64,000 nt of DNA from Corbicula japonica. Its lineage: Eukaryota; Mollusca; Bivalvia; Venerida; Cyrenidae. The stretch lies in the NCBI GenBank assembly GCA_038501625.1, contig JAZAYU010000358.1, forward strand, positions 62,001 to 126,000. Direction: 5' to 3'. Each line of letters begins with the position of its first letter. The stretch's first letter is position 1. A model generated the notes under the pieces. The model was given only the letters and a program-made list of their open reading frames with translations, did not search any database and was not told where the DNA came from. The position numbers and the translations under genes were made by a program. This document shows positions 42,274 to 53,745 of this stretch, in pieces.

Positions 42274-42345
42274 TCCTCGATAGTATAGTGGTAAGTATCC
42301 CCGCCTGTCACGCGGGAGACCGGGGTTCGATTCCCCGTCGGGGAG
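42274..42345 (+). tRNA. tRNA-Asp(GTC)
   Basis: A 72-nt cloverleaf: acceptor TCCTCGA/TCGGGGA, anticodon stem CCCGC/GCGGG with loop CTGTCAC (GTC at 42307-42309), and T-arm CGGGG-TTCGATT-CCCCG. It lacks encoded CCA and is followed by seven T at 42349-42355, a Pol III terminator. Nearly identical to animal tRNA-Asp genes, so it looks functional rather than a SINE head. Confidence 0.96.
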
Positions 42346-42348
42346 CTC

Positions 42349-42355
42349 TTTTTTT
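42349..42355 (+). terminator. Pol III T-run terminator of tRNA-Asp
   Basis: Seven consecutive T four bases after the discriminator base of the tRNA-Asp gene. Confidence 0.8.
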
Positions 42356-42469
42356 CCATTTTATTTCCAATTTTAGTTTTAAGCTAATTCCGTTTTACAT
42401 ACGGATGTAGAATTTAATGACACAATTTTAATTTTAAAGTATCTGGAAAAGAGTATAAGTATATGCCAT

Positions 42470-42596
42470 TAGGGCTGAAGGTTTTAAAACTAAGCATGGA
42501 AACTAGTCTCAAATCTCAAGCATCTGACTGGATGAAATGGCGACCAGTCTTGAGATTTGAGACTGGTTTCCATGCTCAGTTTTATAACATTGGGCA
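42470..42596. repeat. Fold-back repeat (GACTGGTTTCC family), asymmetric
   Basis: Inverted arms gcatggaaactagtctcaaa and tttgagactggtttccatgc; the right arm has lost the central block. A half copy is at 54775-54815. Confidence 0.68.
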
Positions 42597-42857
42597 GAGT
42601 ATATAATATCAAGCACTGACTGAAAATAGCCACACGGTGGCACGGTGCGATCACTCGAAGGTCCTTGAAACTGTAGGTAAGTCATATACCGTTATTTATG
42701 GCAATCATAATTTGCATTTAATCTCTCCATTCGTAATGGAGTCGGCTCAATTTCTTTGAAGTATAATTTCACACTATTTAATAGATTTAGTTCATTTTGC
42801 ACAAAATGGTGAAATTTTGCCGAATATATTAGGAGCTAGAGAAAAAAACATCTTAAC

Positions 42858-42879
42858 ATGGGGAATACCCACTCCCATG
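42858..42879 (+). CDS. Candidate alternative first exon A of the PTB gene (myristoylation-type start)
   Basis: ATG in context taacATGG, encoding MGNTHSH and ending CATG|gtgagt in phase 1, exactly what the exon at 60124 needs (G+AT = Asp). The joined start is MGNTHSHDFGKSY. Gly2 and Ser6 fit the N-myristoyltransferase pattern. A TATATAA at 42599-42605 and a second strong donor (gtaagt, 42675) lie upstream. It needs a 17-kb intron; inference. Confidence 0.6.
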
Positions 42880-42894
42880 GTGAGTCTTTTAAGT

Positions 42895-42896
<2 letters not shown>

Positions 42897-42925
<29 letters not shown>

Positions 42926-42927
42926 TA
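42897..42927 (+). repeat. (TTTA)n microsatellite
   Basis: Seven to eight TTTA units, 17 bp after the donor of candidate first exon A. Confidence 0.85.
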
Positions 42928-42929
42928 AG

Positions 42930-43085
42930 CATGATGATTATGATAGATTTCGTGCGTGTTTAAATTTCGTGTATTTCGCGTAAACAAATGCGTTAACTTT
43001 GATTTTTAAACCCAGCGAAATTAAACCACGCAATAGCGTATTTGGGTCATGATATATTTAAACTATTATATGAATTTTAACCCGC
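42930..43085. mobile_element. TTTCGCG-family fragment
   Basis: tttcgtgtatttcgcgtaaa and cccagcgaaattaaaccacg match the family interior. Similar traces lie at 37095-37385 and 39176-39255. Confidence 0.4.
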
Positions 43086-43116
43086 GCAAATAATTCGTTT
43101 AGTTTACGGCTATTAT

Positions 43117-43458
43117 AGGAATAACCATGCCGTAATTTTGAAGTTTGCGACGGTATACACAGATTTTAATGGTCGCAAATATTTTTAACGGCGAAGGCGC
43201 AGCCTGAGCCGTTAAAATGATTTAAGACCATTAAAATCTGTGTATACCGTCGCAAACTTCAAAATTACGGCATGGTTATTCCTATTCTAACGCTCTTCCA
43301 CGTTTCGACGTTTCGGCCATAATGCCTTCTTCAGGATTGTTTGTCATAACAGGAAATGACGTCAACGTCAAACGACAGTAAACAAGGAATTTTACGGTCG
43401 CAAATTTTCGCCATCTGACCAATCAGATTGCTCGAAATTTATTTAGTGCGTTAGAATA
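43117..43458 (+). mobile_element. Hairpin-headed element 6
   Basis: Hairpin 43117-43283, tip GGCGAAGGC-GCA-GCCTGAGCC with a G-A/A-G mismatch. attctaacgc is matched by gcgttagaat at 43447-43456. Carries tgacgtcaacgtc and CCAATCAGATTGC. Confidence 0.68.
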
Positions 43459-43489
43459 TGCGATAAATCGTCAGCGCGAAATTAAATGA

Positions 43490-45031
43490 TACCAAATTTA
43501 TTTAATCAAAGGGCTTTGCATGAAAAAGATAGGCTCTGAATTGTTTCATGAATTGGTAATTAAGTTTCGCATAATTTATTTATTCTATTACATCAACATT
43601 GGTCTGATAACTTTTTATTCTAAGAAGGAATGTAGTTTTAATTCGTATATATGTAAATTAATGTACTTCTCATGCGTTTGTTATGTAACTTGAAACTTGA
43701 GTTCCTACAATTCGGCGAATCTGTCAACGGTTTCTATGCGAAGCCTGGACCCAGTTAATTTAAGTAATAAATCAACAACAAGCCTAGATTGTTAACTCAA
43801 TGTATTACTTTATTATTTTTATAAATTAAGATAATAAATTGCAAATTATCCATATTTAATGAAATACTTTTTATTGTCTTGTAAAAGTGTAAAAGACTAG
43901 ATGGGCAGTAAAACTAAAGCCACAAACTTTTTCCTTATAGCATTCTTTTTTACGTTTTTTAAAAATTTAATCAAATGGGAAACGCCACATTTTCAGCGTG
44001 TTTGAAATACTGTTGCAAGAATTGTTTCGATTTAACGCATTGCTCGAGAGTACGGGGAGAAGATTGAAATATAACAAAAATAAAAAGATTACCGTTCTAC
44101 CCGTTCACTGGAATTCGGACTTTCCAGTTTACCATCTTTGCTCACCATGTCAGCTCTGAAACGCTGTTGACGTTTTGAAACAAGAATGTGCAAACAAAAA
44201 ATTCGATTACCCATTAGTTTAATTAATTTGCATTTCTTGACTTTTTCTTGTATTTTGAATTGTTCATCTATTTTAATCACAATGTTGTTTGTGCCGTGTG
44301 GTGTCCGGAAAACTTCGTCCGTACATTCAGTCAGCGTTGTTATCAATAACGCTGTTGAAGATCGTTGAGTACGATATTTATATTTGTGAAAATTTTGAGT
44401 TTCTCTAAACCAAAAGCTACAGGCGGTGTTGATAGTAGTATTCATTTCCATTACTGCCCATGAACAGACTCAATCAAACCGAGCCTGCAATATTTTGATA
44501 TTTGTCGTGTTCTGTAGCTTTCGATGTTTTATTTTTTATCTATTTGAATCGAACATTGGAACAATATGCGTGTGTTATTGATGACTTACCTCTGTCTAAT
44601 TGTGTAGACCCCGTTATAGATGCTTGGTCTGGTACTGCCATTTAGGGAATTGAAATGGAAACTCTTTCTGACTTCGCAGATTTTCTTCCACTGAATAATT
44701 AAAATAATCAGGCAATAAACACAGATCTAGTCATCGATTATGTACGCATCTGGCCAAAAACGTGAGGCCTCACTTCTAATTAATTACCAGGCAATACATA
44801 CAGAAGTCAATTTGGCGGTCGGTGCCGGACATAGGGTTATTCATTCCGCTTCACTTTTAAGTATACCACATAATGAACAATTTTAGTGAAAAAGAGAGAA
44901 AATAGAAAAAAGCACGGAACGTATTTAAATTCAGGAATGATTTTGTAGTGTTCAACTTCAAATATAAATTGAAAACTCAAATTATTTGTAGCAATGCCGG
45001 TTACGGCTTTTTGATATTTTATAAGGTAATT
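43490..45031. other. PTB gene intron/upstream region
   Basis: ATG at 43976 opens MGNATFSACLKYCCKNCF, another anchor-like start, but the nearest donor (AGA|gtacgg) is phase 0 and does not fit the main exon. Otherwise nothing clear. Confidence 0.35.
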
Positions 45032-45188
45032 ATGTGCCAAATGAAAACCAAACGGAAACGCGGATGTTTGTGGTGTTGTTGCGGAAAGACGAACACTGGG
45101 GAGAAGGCACTTCGAACTCGAGTCGCCGGTCAGTGGAAGTACGAATGTGTTAGAAAGCAGGCTAGATGGTTTTATAGATATGGCCAAA
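45032..45188 (+). CDS. Candidate alternative first exon C of the PTB gene (polybasic and Cys-cluster start)
   Basis: An open, comparatively GC-rich stretch from ATG at 45032: MCQMKTKRKRGCLWCCC, then a 36-residue tail ending RYGQ, donor CAAA|gtaagt (consensus), phase 1. Joined to 60124 it reads RYGQNFGKSY. A polybasic run next to a Cys cluster is typical of palmitoylated membrane anchors. Start codon choice is uncertain. Confidence 0.5.
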
Positions 45189-45996
45189 GTAAGTACTAAA
45201 ATGTTGTAAACATGCGTCGTTCCTAAATGTACAAATGAAACAAAACTGTGCACCTACTTAAGTCATAAAGGTCTAACACCACTAAATATTGAAAGCTTGT
45301 CTGTGTTTTTCTTACTTTGGGAGTACAATTTCTATACTAGCGCGTTTTTGTTTGGTGGCTAATATTGGTCATATCTAATGGTTTTTCTTCTGGTTCCTCG
45401 CAAAAAAAGAGATTTGGTGTAGACATGGTTTGACAGCTGAATGAAGTGCATCTTGGAAAACTCATTGAAGATATACAACTCTCGAAGTTCAAAACCTGAT
45501 TATAATAAAACCTAAGTTCAGCCCGACCTTACCATGAGTCAATGGGAAATGATTTAGTAGTCTTTGACTTTAATGAAGGATGAGAAGTCAGTATAATTTA
45601 ATTGAAATTAATATTAATAATTTAGTACATAATACCAGTGTACATCCGGAAATTATATTTCTGCATCAATCACTTTTTTTAAAGTTGTGCATATACATTT
45701 CATTTTGCAAATTAATCTAGAAAGGTTGTCCAAAAAACGAAACATTTTGAAACTGAAGCTATTTTGTAAATTTATAACAACAAGTACTTAACATTTTTGG
45801 TCACTGATTTGCATTTGTGACGTAATTTATATTACATTTGCGAAATTTAAATCCTTTCATGTCGCCAATAACGACATTTGAGAGAATATTTAAATAGAGA
45901 CAACAAATCTCCTGCATAATAATTAATAACCATTGCGGATTGTTAAATAATTGACTTTTGAAGGTTCCTGGTCACGAATCTGATCGAAAATATTAA

Positions 45997-46685
45997 GGGC
46001 TTACTACGCTCCTCCCCTGCACATTTATCGATAAAAAGAAAATTGTCAAAATCTTAATAACGGCAAAATGCCATTAAATGAAATTTTGCACAAATGAGTG
46101 TTACTAATGTTCTTTATTTTGCATATGGTAAAACACGTTAGAAAAGTAAAGAAAAAATAGCGAGATCTAAATATTCCCTAAACTTCTATTTACATAAATT
46201 CCCCAAAAGCTAAACAACACAAACATCATTTTAAATGCCCACACGAGTAATATGATACTGACAACAATATCTTATGTTCTCGTGACTTACATATGTAAAC
46301 TTTATGAGATATTCGTAAAAGTGTGTTTGGCTTTCAATTTCCTGGTCGCGTAAACGGATGACAATCGTTGATTTCTCTTTTAGTAGTTGAAAGTTCTTTA
46401 CAAAGTACACACCATTTTCTTGTCAGTATCACAACACTCACGTGGGAATTTAAAATTATTTTGTGTTGCTTAGTTTTTGTGAATTTTTGTGTAAATAGAA
46501 TTTAAAGGAATTTTAGGTCGAGTTGTTTTCTTTACTTTTCTAACGTGTCTTACTGTATGCAAAATAAAGCTACATAAGTAACATTCATTTGTGCAAAGTA
46601 TCATTGAACGACATTTTACCGTTATTGAGATTTTGAAAATTTTCTTTTTATCGATGAACGTGCAGGGGAGGAGTGAAGTGGGCCC
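45997..46685. mobile_element. 689-bp TTAA element with ~150-bp inverted ends
   Basis: GGGCTTACTACGCTCCTCCC at the left and ggggaggagtgaagtgggccc at the right (inverted), the similarity running about 150 bp in. TTAA on both flanks (45993-45996, 46686-46689). No ORF. Confidence 0.75.
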
Positions 46686-46689
46686 TTAA

Positions 46690-48222
46690 GTGTGTTCAAA
46701 AATATAAATTTATAATATAAATTGTAGAACAGCCGTAAACAAAGTCAATGTGTTGTAATAGTTTTACACAGTCAGCTTACGAGTGAAATTATTTAAAGAT
46801 AAGAATTTTGCATGCGACCCTGAAAATTAGTTATTATTCTTGAAGAAAAGGCTGCTGTATTATTAAAAACGAACACACGTCATCATTTTTTAAAAACCGT
46901 TGGATTTCAAGACGGGTGCTCCTTTAAGCACAGGTATTTTGAAATCCACAAAGGATGTTACTGATCCGGGCCATCAAACAAAGGGCGGAACCTTTCTAAA
47001 ATGTTTTTAACATAAACAATCAACCCTGAGTTGATCAAACATGGGGTAGAATATTGAATGCAACTATCCCTTACAGGTGCGTAGCTGTCTAAACGGGATA
47101 GTGCCGTTGAATCCACATGATTCACCTTTGAACGCGAAGAATGCACCACGGATTGCACAATCGTTTCTAAAATTTTCATGCGCCCCTGACCGCCATGGCG
47201 GTGAATCCACATTTATGATTCCACATAAATGGAGGGCTAGCTATGCCCCTGCATCAATATTTCAACTTAAACAGCACACGAATGGATCAGTTCGTAAACA
47301 AACATGCCCGATAAATCGCCACCTGTCGCATATCGCAATAATATTAGCTTCAATAGGCGTTGGTGATGTTCGATTCATTATTCATTCACAGTAAGGTAGA
47401 TTTACAGCGGTGAAAATAGATATTCCCTCGCTTATTAATCAATATCTGAATGGAGAATAATGCCAGGGTTTAAGAGAAATAATTCGTTAAAGTAATAATA
47501 TTTCCCAAGTTTGCTATTCGAGTTCGATATACGAGTACACAAATGTTTACATTTTTGCAACACTTGAATAAATTTATTACATTGACATAGTTGGAATTTT
47601 ATTGAACAAAACGTAAAGTACGCTAGACTGAAAATTATTTTTACCATTTCGATACGCCAGGTAGCAGGTAGTCAGGTGTGCGATGGTAGTTGTAACAGAC
47701 TACCGACAGTATAACAAGTGTCGTCTGCTTTTGACAGTGTTTTGAAATGACACAGAAGTTAAATTTTCAATGATTTGTTTGGATAACATGATGTTTGAAC
47801 AACACGATAGAATAACCGGATTTCAAAACAATACTGATTGTGTCATGAAAGGGGTGTGGTCGGTGATATTATAAAGGTATGCAGTTTAATTTATTAATTA
47901 CTAACGGCGAGTTGGTCAGTAGCGAGTAGTCGATGTGGGGGTGGGGGGTACGAACCAATGCTACTTGCGCAGTAGTCGAAAGGGAACACGCATTATCTGG
48001 TAAAGTGCCCGTCCGGTTTGTTTGTCAAAGGTGGTACTAGGAAGTAACGGCCCCATTAACAAATTGGCATGGTTGCTAATTGTCGTGTGGAAATTAATTA
48101 TTGTGAATCGATTACGTAGTGGTTTACGCTATGTATATTCCGATTTTGCTACCAGTGTTAGTGTGTAGCATCAACATAACCTTCAATTGTGCATTTTCAT
48201 TTTCGTCTCAGTCCTTAAAGCA
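46690..48222. other. PTB gene intron with a possible promoter near 47870
   Basis: TTATAAAG at 47869-47876 precedes a locally G-rich stretch and an open frame from 47933 (MWGWGVRTNATC...), with a phase-1 donor (TCTG|gtaaag). It could be a further first exon, but the support is weak. 46690-47860 holds nothing recognised. Confidence 0.3.
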
Positions 48223-48300
48223 GCAAATGTACAGTTCAGGGTAGCTGCTTTATGTACAGTTCAGGGTAGCTGCTTTATGCACGGTTCAGGGTTGAATACT
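48223..48300 (+). repeat. Three 26-bp tandem repeats
   Basis: tacagttcagggtagctgct occurs twice, followed by a diverged third copy (cacggttcagggttg). Confidence 0.75.
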
Positions 48301-49916
48301 TCAATATCTCATTTGTGGTTAATATTACATGCACCGCTTTATCATGTTTATCACGGATATAAATGACTAAAAAGGAATCGAATTTTGCTTAAAATTTTAG
48401 AAAATGTAATGATCTAATGCGAGTTTATTTTACTGCGACAACGTTTTAACAACATTGGGTTTAAATATATCCACTTATACAATGACTGTGTAAGAATATT
48501 ACAGCACAACATCACATATACATTGTTTACCAGTCTTCCACAGTTTACATGATAAATTTTGATATTTGAAAACACTTGATAGCTTCGTCCGGACACGTGA
48601 CCCCTTAATTCAAAAGCGTATTAATCAACAACAAGGAAAGTTCTGCTATAAACCTTATACATAAAGCTTATATTCACAGAGATACATTATAAGCTTGTAA
48701 ACATATAAACACTTATTATTTTGTTTTGAAATACATTTTATGCAGATTTCACAAAATATAAAGAAAAAAAACTGTACAAATGCAACTTGGCTTCGGTGAA
48801 CTTCGCCTATCATTGCGGAGTATCAATGAATATTAAATTTGTTATCATATTGACTGATTTGTCAGTATCAATAAAATGCTTTATATATATAGCGTCTTAA
48901 ATGGTAATAAAGTTTAAGCTAACGTTTAAATATTTGAAGAACGTGAATTAAACTTATGCGTCGCGAATAGTTGCCAACTTCCGGGATTAAGATGCGTTCA
49001 AACCTAGTTAAATTTAAAAGAACGTATTTGATCATTTTGCCTACACCACAAAATCGTGACCAATAAAGAAAGCATCAAAAACGCCCTAAACTAATGATGC
49101 GTCATCAATGTGTTTAGCAATTTTAAAATTGCATTTTAAATGATCATGTGTATATTATAATATAAATATATTTAAATCCCTTTCGCACTATTACAATTAG
49201 AAGAGTACTAAGTTTTATTTATATGTCTTAATTTCTAACCGTTCTGTTTGTTTTCTTACTATATGCACTTTTAAGAAAAGTATTCTCAAAGATTGTTGTT
49301 TTCATTTTGAAACTGGGAAAAAAATACAGCGTATGAGCACTCTGTGGGAAATACTCCTATCATTGCAAAACTTACTAGTCAGGGGCGGATCCAGAAATAG
49401 CAAAGTTATAGCTAACGTTATGCATCACTTTTTTCTTTGAAATGTCTTTGAATGTTGAGATAACGACAGCAGACTGATATTGGTTGGGGGGGGGGGGTTA
49501 AATGTCAATGAAAAGGCTTTTTAACAGGAGTACCATGCTCTTCATCTGATCAAAATCGGTTCAGAAATTACTGAGAAATAAGCAAAAATGCCTGAAGCGA
49601 GGGATTTTGTCTAAAAGTCACGTGGTACAGCCACCCTGATATATTGTAAGTATTCAGTAATTGTTGCGGAGGGAGGTGGGGGTGGGGTACCCTGACCCTT
49701 AGTTCGCAGAGTCTATGTCCCTTACTTAAAACACTCATCATTTATACACTTGTCGGTTCTAATATTACCACAAATTCATTTATAACTGCATTGGTCCTGA
49801 TTGTAAAATCATTATTCATATCACATTGAAACCTTAAACACGATGTAAAATAATTTATTCTAAACGAGATATCATTTTATATGAATACCAGTGTTGCATT
49901 TGACCACACAATCATA
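48301..49916. other. PTB gene intron, nothing recognised
   Basis: AT-rich, with a G-run at 49486-49497. No gene or clear element. 51136-52376 (apart from two ~130-bp related segments near 51640 and 51795, each with gagggggttc-like text), 53043-53459, 53850-54954 and 55193-56287 are similar. Confidence 0.45.
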
Positions 49917-50130
49917 TACTGTTTTATCATTATATTTCGCCGTGGTTTAATTTTCCCATACTTCGCGATAGGGAACTTGCGCGAATTCAAACCCTAGCGA
50001 AATCAATCCATTAAATACCTTGTCTTTTAAGAAAAAATCAAATGCGCAATGTATGCCGCGCGGAAATGTCATTTTTGCTTTGTTTTCGAAATTTTATACC
50101 CGGGAAATTAAATGAAACCACAGAATAAGC
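49917..50130. mobile_element. TTTCGCG-family MITE
   Basis: tactgttttatcattatatt at the left and gaaattaaatgaaaccacag at the right. Confidence 0.5.
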
Positions 50131-50756
50131 TAGGATTGCCTCAAAATAGATATTTCGATTTTTACTCGTCTGGTGTTCAGTTACAGTCATTTGAACAAAT
50201 GTCTTTTCCTTGATCAAAATACGATATTGTTAAATAATGCAATAATAAAACAGTTGGTTGAAAATCCACACGCAATCTGTATTACATTGTCATGAAAACA
50301 GAATAGAATATCCTTGATCGTGTGTATAGATTTCAAAATATCCTTTCAAACGCAAAGAGGAAGTATCACGTTTTTTCAAACCTTTTTAAAATCTGCTTTT
50401 CAGCAATTTGATACTATAATAATATTTAACGATCATAAAAGTATATGTAATGTGTTTTATTTGTGGAAATATCTGGGCTTGATCGAGCAAAAGCTGGTAG
50501 GCCGATCTACGGTGTGCATTCGTACAAGGACCGGGGGTGGGGAATACAATCGATCGTCCAACTTCACCATGCCCTTTTTTTTCCGGGCCCCTTCACGGGT
50601 AACCCCATTTATTTAATATTACACAGATAATAACATAAAAACATTGATAATATCAAGTAACATTCAAAGCAATAAATATCCTTTGATTCAGTTTGTTTAG
50701 TTCAGTTAATTTAATTTATTCAATTTTTATCGGTCCGATCCGATTCGTTCCAACCA

Positions 50757-51135
50757 GATTCATTCATTCATTCATTCATTCATTCATTCATTCATTCATT
50801 CATTCATTCATTCATTCATTCATTCATTCATTCATTCATTCATTCATTCATTCATTCATTCATTCATTCATTCATTCATTCACTCACTGACTCACTCACT
50901 CACTGACTCACTCACTCACTGACTCACTCACTCACTGACTCACTCACTCACTGACTCACTCACTCACTGACTCACTCACTCACTCACTCACTCACTCACT
51001 CACTCACTCACTCACTCACTCACTCACTCACTCACTCACTCACTCACTCACTCACTCACTCACTCACTCACTCACTCACTCACTCACTCACTCACTCACT
51101 CACTCACTCACTCACTCACTCACTCACTCACTCAT
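50757..51135 (+). repeat. Compound tetranucleotide microsatellite (ATTC)n-(CACT)n
   Basis: About 31 ATTC units change into CACT units. The first part of the CACT block carries a regular gactcactcactcact 16-mer (about five), then pure CACT to 51132. The Ser-Phe-Ile-His open frame here is an artefact. Confidence 0.95.
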
Positions 51136-52376
51136 TCAGTCAATGCCCTTTCTTTCCCTTCTTCCTGGCTGTGTGGAGAGGCTGTGTCTTCTGAATGTTG
51201 CAATTCCTGATACATTGTATGCATATTTCACCTTTTTTAAAATTAAATTGAGCAGATTAGAATAATGGTGCTGAATTCGTTGAACGTGTTAACGATTTTG
51301 ACCTGGGTTTTAAAAGACTCGACCTTGACGCAGATTATATAATAAAATATTTTTAAGTTACGTTGTTAAAAACTTAAGCTAATTTTACGCTCAGGCATAA
51401 GCTGTTTTAAGTTATAAAGTGCCGGTACCCCGCTAATTCCGTTTAAGTTAAGTCGCTCTATTAAGTGGAAATTGACTTCGTGAACTAAACATCCTGTGTC
51501 TATATTACGTGCCATGACTTGAATAATATGTGCAACCCGTTTTATTGGAGTTCGGTTTTTCTTCGGCCCAAATTAGTATTATTTGGCAGTTCCGATGAAA
51601 TGTTAAGATTTCATGAAAGATCTTAAAGATTTACTCCGCGTGCAGGGGCGGACCCAGAGGTGGTTCAGTGGGGCTAGCTCGAACCCTCTTTATGGTCAGC
51701 AGAACTTCATTTTCATTGGGATTTCGGCCAGAAACTTGGAAAATACCGTGTATCGAAGGATCAAACTCAAAATCTTAAGGAGTGACTCAGGTGCAAGGAC
51801 GAATCTAGAGGGGGTTCATTAGGTTAGCTCGAATCCCCTTTTTGGGCAACATTATTTAATTTTCATGAGAATTTTGGCAAGAAAGTTGGAACTTAATTAG
51901 CATTTAACTACCCCTAAGACGCTCCCAGATGTACACCCTTTCTGAAAATCTTGCAGCTGTCCCTGACTGTCCCAGATGAACCCCCTTTCTGTAAATCTTT
52001 CATCCAACACTGCACGTGTATCAGGGTTCTTGTCCTTCGTGTTATAATTATAGGTCCTGAATGCACATATATAAGAGACGATGTGTTGCTGTTCAGATAA
52101 GACTTTTACATATATATCAATTTTGACAGATAAACTGACAAGATAAGTTTAGCAGGTACATTAACCTACATTATACAGAAGTTTAAACTAAAAGAAATGT
52201 AAATATCTAGTATTGACAACGACTTGATTCAACCTTGAGCATTATTCACATCAATATGGGAACGCATAACTCACCAGCGGATTTAGTCTTCGGCGCGCCA
52301 GGCGCGCTCATCCTCTTAGACTGATCGAAATAATTTTGCATATTTGCATATCAATATCAGAGAATAAATAGGAAAA

Positions 52377-52409
52377 AATAAATAAATAAATAAATAAATA
52401 AACAATAGA

Positions 52410-52457
<48 letters not shown>

Positions 52458-52458
52458 A
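52377..52458 (+). repeat. (AAAT)n microsatellite
   Basis: Two AAAT runs separated by caatagatt. Confidence 0.92.
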
Positions 52459-52852
52459 GATGTAATGTTTCGGTTTTTGTTTTTAAGTTGCACACCAACA
52501 TTCGCCCCCTTTAACATCACACGTTGGATCCGCCGCTGTAACTTTTCTAAACGATGTATACATACAGAACATAATAAATAAAAAATAAAAGAACTTCTGA
52601 AATCGGAAAATTAATTTGCGTCTTATTTCACAAAATGTTTTTTACATTTCTTAAAATTATCTGTTTAATTTAGAAACCTTTTCATATACGCGTAGTTCAC
52701 TGTAATTCGGATTGTTACGGTTTTACTTGCAGTGATGTTACAATAAAGTTACAATAAAGTTCTATCGTTTCGAATTTCAATTTTAAATTTACTTAATTCA
52801 CTTGTTCAGTATATTTTGCGAAAGTAACCTGACTCTCACCACTACTGATTTA

Positions 52853-53042
52853 CAGTACTGCGGTATCATTTAATTTCGCGGGTATCAAATTTCGCGCAAA
52901 AGACATAAATGACATTTTCTCGAGGCCATATATTAGCGCACTTTTATTATTCTCAAAAAACTAGATATTTAATTGCATTGTCTTTTGCGCGAAATACGCG
53001 AACATTAAACAATCGCGAAATATAATGATATAACAGTATTGC
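52853..53042. mobile_element. TTTCGCG-family MITE, best copy
   Basis: tactgcggtatcatttaat and tataatgatataacagta are inverted ends with TA at each edge (mariner-like target). Confidence 0.65.
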
Positions 53043-53459
53043 ACACTGACTCAGCCTATTAACAAAAAAGACATCAATTGAAAGTACTTACATGGTAACA
53101 CAATTAACAGATTAGTTCAACAACTGATGTAGAGAGACCCCGAGGATGTTTCGCGGCCTATATCATTAACATCTGATTATATTACCAGATAAAGTCGTAA
53201 AACGCCGCGAAATACAATTACAATGGTAGTTAAAGGATAAAAAATCGTCAACGGTTGAACAAGGTTTTGGTTTTTGATGAATTGTTTATCAATGTGGGCG
53301 ATGCAAATGGATTCGGTATCTACTTTGATCTGCAGCTTCAGTTGACAGTTACATAATTTTATTTTGAAAAGTTCGAGACCGAGTCAGTTTGACCAGTGAC
53401 CCCGGCAGTGAAGTCCGGATCCAAAAAGTCACTATTGCCTTGGGGGATTTCAGTCGAGA

Positions 53460-53555
53460 ATTATGACGATGATTATGACATTAATGATGATGATGATATT
53501 GATGATGGCGATAAAGATTATTATGCTGCTGCTGCTGATGATGATGATGATCCAG
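53460..53555 (+). repeat. GAT/GCT-rich low-complexity tract
   Basis: Imperfect gatgat and gctgct runs give an Asp-rich open frame with no coding support. Confidence 0.7.
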
Positions 53556-53666
53556 CGTTCACTCTTACAAAATATTCATTAGAAAAATCGAGCTGCTTTA
53601 AAAGGTCTCTAAAAGGAAGCAGATGTAGTAAAACGTTGCAAGTTTGTCACATAGAGGAAAAAGATG

Positions 53667-53745
53667 TGCAGCCAGATCGAGACTCGAACCCGAGACCCCT
53701 CGCTTACTTGGCAAGTGCTCTCTCGGCTGAGCTATCCTGGGCGCT
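53667..53745 (-). mobile_element. tRNA-derived SINE head or tRNA pseudogene
   Basis: On the minus strand: gcgcccaggatagctcagcc (A-box) and gggttcgagtctcg (B-box). The anticodon loop is abnormal, so not a working tRNA. Confidence 0.6.

Noticed and set aside
43976..44053. MGNATFSACLKYCCKNCF as a fourth PTB first exon
   Set aside because: Anchor-like sequence, but the only plausible donor (AGA|gtacgg) is phase 0 and would shift the main exon out of frame.
44089..44451. 120-codon minus-strand open frame
   Set aside because: No recognisable domain, ordinary AT-rich composition and no matching exons around it; could be chance.
44586..44639. Minus-strand candidate first exon MAVPDQASITGSTQLDR with a gtaagt donor
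   Set aside because: The donor is phase 1, but TMEM47-like exon 2 needs phase 0; joining them gives an early stop. The 40862 exon fits in phase and homology.
50693..50890. Open frame of Ser-Phe-Ile-His repeats
   Set aside because: Pure translation of the ATTC microsatellite.
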